Source: Clostridia bacterium (GTDB lineage Bacteria; Bacillota; Clostridia; UBA1381). From it: a stretch of 11,616 bases of DNA. Position numbers and translations under genes: made by a program. Positions 8,192-11,616 of the stretch are shown here, piece by piece; within the stretch, counting starts at the first letter, position 1; every line of letters starts with the position of its first letter. The stretch is taken from NCBI GenBank assembly GCA_900751685.1, contig CAADSR010000168.1, positions 1 to 11,616 on the forward strand, given 5' to 3'. Under the pieces are notes generated by a model, which was not told the DNA's origin, did not search any database, and was given only the letters and a program-made list of their open reading frames with translations.

Positions 8192-8209
8192 ACAGAAGAG
8201 AGCTTCTGT
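8192..8209 (+). other. Short hairpin abutting the terminator
   Basis: ACAGAAG (8192-8198) pairs with CTTCTGT (8203-8209) around an AGAG loop and touches the terminator stem that starts at 8210. An alternative pairing of AGCTT (8201-8205) with AAGCT (8212-8216) would disrupt both this hairpin and the base of the terminator, so the three stems are partly exclusive. Confidence 0.5.
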
Positions 8210-8253
8210 AAAAGCTGTACAAAAAAGTATTACTTTTTTGTACAGCTTTTTTT
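8210..8253 (+). terminator. Strong palindromic terminator between PL26 and PL11 genes
   Basis: The arm at 8210-8229 is the exact reverse complement of 8231-8250, giving roughly 18-20 paired bases, followed by further T residues (8251-8253, then ATTTT). It lies 80 bases after the PL26 stop codon. The A-tract on its 5' side means it could also act on the opposite strand, although no minus-strand gene is evident here. It makes the downstream gene depend on its own promoter unless termination is regulated. Confidence 0.92.
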
Positions 8254-8264
8254 ATTTTGGCATA

Positions 8265-8293
8265 TTGTAGTATTCCAGGAAATAATATAAAAT
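8265..8293 (+). promoter_or_regulatory. Candidate promoter of the PL11-like gene
   Basis: TTGTAG (8265-8270), a 17-base spacer and TAAAAT (8288-8293) lie just after the terminator and about 37 bases before the start codon. The -35 resembles that of the PL26 promoter (TTGTAA). A second -10-like hexamer, TAGAAT (8299-8304), has no matching -35. Since a terminator lies directly upstream, a promoter here is required or termination must be overridden. Confidence 0.55.
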
Positions 8294-8329
8294 AAAAGTA
8301 GAATAATGTCGAAATAAGGAGTACAAAAG

Positions 8330-11300
8330 ATGAAGAAGCTATTACTTTGCGGGAAAACCCTCCTATTCCTTCTTTTTATGATTACCATATTATCAAGAAT
8401 AGGGGCTTTAAAGGTGTACGCGCAGCAGCCTTTTCAGATGGAGAGCCTAAGCCGTGGGACAGTTGCGGTTCAAACAGAAGAAGGGGTCTTTGTAAGCTGG
8501 CGGCTTTTGGGGACGGAACCGGCAGATCTAAAGTTCGATCTTTATAAAAATGGGGCCTTAGAGGCACAAGCAATCAATGCGACGAATTATCAAGACCTTT
8601 TAGGATTTGTATTTGACCAGTATGAGGTAGTCCCGGCGGGAGAAAAGCAGGAGCACATCCCAGTCCGGGTGTGGAATGGGAACCATATGGATATCCCGAT
8701 CCAGCGCCCTGAGGCAGAGGGCTATGCTTATACCGCCAGTGATGTCAGCGCGGCGGATCTGGATGGGGACGGGGAGCTTGAGCTGATTCTTAAATGGCTC
8801 CCAACAAACCATAAGGAGGCCGCTGAACCTGGAAGGACAGGCAATATGTATTTAGACGCATATAAGATGAATGGGAGCAGGTTGTGGCGGGTCGACCTAG
8901 GACAGAATATCCGTGCCGGCACCTATGACGCCCCCTTCCTATGCTATGATTTTGACGGCGATGGAAAAGCCGAGCTTGTGATGCGGACAGCGCCGGGCAG
9001 CAAGGATTCGGCGGGGGAATATGTGAGCCGGGGTGGGGAAAATATCACCTGGGGAGAGGATACGAAGGATTATGCCGCCACGGGCGAAAAGGAAGGATAT
9101 ATCGTATCTGGGCCGGACTGGATCACGGTGTTTGACGGCTTCACGGGCTGTGCGCTGCAAACAGTGGATTACCCGCCCCAGCGCGGGACTGTGGAGGATT
9201 GGGGGGATGATTATGGGGCAAACGCCTCTTATTACCTTGCAGGCGTGGCATATTTGAACGGAACGTCCCCTGCTATTGTGTTTTGCAGGGGAGCTCATGG
9301 GCGTATTGCCGTTTCCGCGTTGCAATGGGACGGGATAAAGCTTAGCAGGCTATGGCTTTTGGATAGCAGCCAAATAGGGGATATAGCAGGCTGCGGCAGC
9401 GGGAATTTAAGCATTGCGGATATAGACCGGGATGGAAAGGATGAAATCATTTTAGGGGCGCTTACGGTTGATGATAATGGGACAGTCCTGCAAAAGCCAG
9501 GAGATGGGTACAGTAATTCTGTGCGGGCTGGGGATTTCAATGGAGATGGGGAGACAGAGGTTTTTCGCATCCAGAGTCAAAATAGCCAGGAAGCAGGGGT
9601 ACAGCTCTATCGCGGGAATGGGGAATTGCTGGCCTGGGCAGGGAAGGACGGAGCGGAACGGGGACAGGCCGCAAACCTGGATGATTCTTATGCCGCGGCA
9701 AATCCATTGGCGGCTTCTATGTTCTGGTCGGATGCGGAGCCGGCCTTATATGGCCTGCAAGGAAATCCCCTAATGCACCCGCAAGTAGATACAGCAATAG
9801 TACCGCCGCAGCAGATCAATTCACTTGTTTATTGGGACGGGGATTTCGGCAGGGAATTATTGAATGATGGGTATATTTCCAAATACACCGTGCAGGAAGG
9901 GGAAAAAGAGCTGCAGCAGTTAGAGGGCATTCATAGCAACAGCAGGAGTCAGCCAGCGTCCTCCCTGGTTGCAGACCTGTTTGGTGATTGGCGGGAGGAG
10001 GTGGTGTATCCTACAGCCGGTGACAAAGCGCTGCGGATCTTTACAACAATGCAGCCCACCTCCTATAAATTGACCGCCTTATTGCATGACAGGCAGTACC
10101 GCTGTGGGGTTGCGGGTCAAAATGCGGGGCTTCATCAGCCGCCGGAAGCAAGCTATTATATTGGGCAAAGCGCATTGATGCCGGGGGAAAATCATTTAAA
10201 ATGGACACGGCCTCAAATTGATTGTCCCCGTCCAGTGCAGCAAAGCCAGCCCGAGCAGGAGCGGAGATTGTTCTTTGACTCAAAAAATTTTGAAGGTAGT
10301 GAGAGCAGCCTGGGCTTCTCCAATAGTAAAGTGGTCCGCACAAGCACCGGGAAGGGCCAAATATTGCAGACGGATGGAGACGCTTCGGAAAAAATGTTTT
10401 CATTACCACAGGTTAAGAAAGATATTGAAATTTACCGGCTTGAATGGGAAGAGGATGAACTATTACTGGAGATGAAAAACCGGGGAAACGAAAAGCGGGA
10501 GCTTATGCTAGTCACTGCATTTTATGGAAGCGGCGGGACATTAGCAGGCGTTAGACAGCAGGCGGTTTTCTTGGAGCCGGGGGAGTATCGAAAACAGAGG
10601 TATCCAGCCCGGAGGGAAGGCGAAACAAAAATAATGATATGGGAAAAGGAAAGCATGCAGCCCATATCACCCGCGCTGACAGAACAGCAGCCTTTTTACA
10701 GCAATAGCGCGCCTATGGAGTTTGTTGGCTGCACCTGGAAGCCCGGGGCTGGAAACGGGGCGTTAAAAATAGTATCGGATACGGGAGCGGAACTGCTTCA
10801 AATACAAAAGGAAGAAGCAAAGGCGCTCATGTATTCTACAGCGCTGGAACAAGGGATTGTCATTGATGAAGAGATGAAGACGCAGGATACCTGGTATAGT
10901 ATCCAATGTGTTTTAGACCGGGAGAACGGCCGTATGCAGCTTTCTGTCATGGATCAAAAAATAAACTGCACGGCGGTAGATGTTTTGATCCCGGAGGGAG
11001 AGCATATCGGTGGGCTTGGCGTCAGCAATGGAGGGGCGTTAGATGCCTGCCGCATGGGGCAGGTCATAAATTATCAGCAGAGCATACCTACTTTATTTCA
11101 AATCACAGCAAACGGGTCGCCGGTGCTTCAAAGTGAGATCACCGTGGATGGGAAGACCATGCGCACAGACCCGAATGGACAAGCAATGCTCCATTTGAAG
11201 CCGGGGAGCTACGATTATGTTGTTTCCAAAAACGCATATCAGAATCAATATGGCAAGGTAGAAGCCGGAAAGAAGGCAATAGCTGAACTGTCTCATGGAA

Positions 11301-11616
11301 AGGTGAGAAGGGTCTATTTACAACGCAAGGACGAACAAGGAGTTAGCCTTGGCACAGAAGTGCTGACAGGGCAGGCCATAGAGAATACCTGGTATACTTT
11401 TTCGGAAGAGGAAAAAGCCGATGTGCAGGTCACGGACCAGGAAGGGAACACAGCGGTATTTGAGCTTGACCCTGATGCAAGCGAGCCACGCCAATACATC
11501 GGGCAGGGAGGGGACGCGTATCTGACCTTGAGCTACGGCCTGAAAAAAGTACCCCGGAACGAAGGGGAGCGGGAGCTTTTAAAGCTCCATTTCAGTCCCT
11601 ACGGCGCAGGCCGTGA
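8330..11616 (+). CDS. Secreted PL11-type rhamnogalacturonan lyase-like protein, divergent active site (3' end missing)
   Basis: The frame is open for 1095 codons and runs off the window in an incomplete codon. GGAG (8318-8321), eight bases before the ATG, sets the start. Residues 1-31 form a signal peptide (cleavage after VYA). Residues about 34-625 match PL11 rhamnogalacturonan lyases (YesW/YesX): an N-terminal beta domain (FVSWRLLGTEPAD), then a propeller with calcium loops DLDGDGELE (143-151), DFDGDGKAE (207-215), DIDRDGKDE (364-372) and DFNGDGETE (402-410), then SLVADLFGDWREE (545-557) and LLHDRQYRCG. Several motifs I remember as invariant are replaced: the NRVDRF stretch reads ANASYY (297-302), the H of GxGNHN is Gly358, the two His of GHGDALH are Tyr394 and Arg399, the Lys of NGTK is Gln541, and the Tyr of WQNVAYNQPP is Leu601. 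Arg444 is kept. After the lyase domain come an accessory beta domain (about 709-780, shared with the esterase protein), a concanavalin-like domain (about 785-918), a PEGA/carboxypeptidase-regulatory-like domain (about 922-1005) and an unidentified region. Family membership is firm; lyase activity is doubtful. Confidence 0.88.
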   Translation, partial: MKKLLLCGKTLLFLLFMITILSRIGALKVYAQQPFQMESLSRGTVAVQTEEGVFVSWRLLGTEPADLKFDLYKNGALEAQAINATNYQDLLGFVFDQYEVVPAGEKQEHIPVRVWNGNHMDIPIQRPEAEGYAYTASDVSAADLDGDGELELILKWLPTNHKEAAEPGRTGNMYLDAYKMNGSRLWRVDLGQNIRAGTYDAPFLCYDFDGDGKAELVMRTAPGSKDSAGEYVSRGGENITWGEDTKDYAATGEKEGYIVSGPDWITVFDGFTGCALQTVDYPPQRGTVEDWGDDYGANASYYLAGVAYLNGTSPAIVFCRGAHGRIAVSALQWDGIKLSRLWLLDSSQIGDIAGCGSGNLSIADIDRDGKDEIILGALTVDDNGTVLQKPGDGYSNSVRAGDFNGDGETEVFRIQSQNSQEAGVQLYRGNGELLAWAGKDGAERGQAANLDDSYAAANPLAASMFWSDAEPALYGLQGNPLMHPQVDTAIVPPQQINSLVYWDGDFGRELLNDGYISKYTVQEGEKELQQLEGIHSNSRSQPASSLVADLFGDWREEVVYPTAGDKALRIFTTMQPTSYKLTALLHDRQYRCGVAGQNAGLHQPPEASYYIGQSALMPGENHLKWTRPQIDCPRPVQQSQPEQERRLFFDSKNFEGSESSLGFSNSKVVRTSTGKGQILQTDGDASEKMFSLPQVKKDIEIYRLEWEEDELLLEMKNRGNEKRELMLVTAFYGSGGTLAGVRQQAVFLEPGEYRKQRYPARREGETKIMIWEKESMQPISPALTEQQPFYSNSAPMEFVGCTWKPGAGNGALKIVSDTGAELLQIQKEEAKALMYSTALEQGIVIDEEMKTQDTWYSIQCVLDRENGRMQLSVMDQKINCTAVDVLIPEGEHIGGLGVSNGGALDACRMGQVINYQQSIPTLFQITANGSPVLQSEITVDGKTMRTDPNGQAMLHLKPGSYDYVVSKNAYQNQYGKVEAGKKAIAELSHGKVRRVYLQRKDEQGVSLGTEVLTGQAIENTWYTFSEEEKADVQVTDQEGNTAVFELDPDASEPRQYIGQGGDAYLTLSYGLKKVPRNEGERELLKLHFSPYGAGR

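Noticed and set aside
8160..8209. Possible small RNA starting from a TATAAT at 8160-8165 and ending at the 8210-8253 terminator
   Set aside because: No -35 element is found at a suitable distance, and the AT-rich 3' UTR would produce such a hexamer by chance. The terminator is explained by the PL26 gene.
8347..8547. A 66-residue plus-strand frame near the start of the PL11-like gene
   Set aside because: It is out of frame with the signal peptide and PL11 N-terminal motifs and has no ribosome binding site of its own, so it is not a separate gene or evidence of a frameshift.
8939..9325. Minus-strand 128-residue frame, and several small frames on both strands across 8347-11499
   Set aside because: All overlap the continuous 1095-codon PL11-like frame, which has a signal peptide and family motifs throughout. 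They are shadows of that gene, which has no stop codon in the window.
11611..11616. TGA in the last bases as a possible stop for the PL11-like gene
   Set aside because: It is out of frame: the last full codon is CGT (11612-11614), and GA (11615-11616) is an incomplete codon.

Overview
The window reads as part of a rhamnogalacturonan-I (pectin hairy-region) degradation locus from an endospore-forming member of the Clostridia, most likely a gut-type Lachnospirales/Oscillospirales organism. The evidence for the lineage is a SpoIID sporulation protein carrying a His/Cys metal site like that of C. difficile SpoIID, strong Gram-positive ribosome binding sites (AGGAGG, GGAGG), TATAAT-type promoters, T-rich terminators, and very large modular secreted enzymes with Thr-Pro linkers and an InlB-type repeat. 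The species cannot be named from this sequence alone.

Layout, all on the + strand. (1) 149-4375: a 1408-residue secreted multidomain protein ending in an SGNH esterase domain of the rhamnogalacturonan acetylesterase type, closed by a hairpin terminator at 4420-4462. (2) 4530-5498: SpoIID, the peptidoglycan transglycosylase of forespore engulfment, set between the pectin genes. (3) 5566-8130: a cytoplasmic PL26/YetA-type exo-rhamnogalacturonan lyase with its own near-consensus promoter, closed by a very strong palindromic terminator at 8210-8253. (4) 8330 to the window end: a secreted PL11-type rhamnogalacturonan lyase-like protein with long C-terminal extensions. It is open for 1095 codons and its 3' end lies outside the window. 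No gene-free stretch exceeds about 200 bases, and I see no tRNA, rRNA, CRISPR array or insertion sequence.

Working model (inference): the secreted esterase removes acetyl groups from the RG-I backbone, the secreted PL11-like protein acts on or binds the backbone outside the cell, and imported oligosaccharides are trimmed in the cytoplasm by the PL26 enzyme. No transporter, unsaturated glucuronyl hydrolase (GH105) or regulator gene lies within the window.

The observation most worth a second look is the PL11-like protein. It keeps the propeller scaffold and four DxDxDG calcium loops, but at nearly every position where I remember the family's active-site motifs it has a different residue, including the proposed catalytic lysine (Gln) and the sugar-stacking tyrosine (Leu). 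It may be a pseudo-enzyme or binding protein, or a lyase with altered chemistry. It also shares a C-terminal accessory domain with the N-terminus of the esterase protein encoded 8 kb away at the other end of the window.
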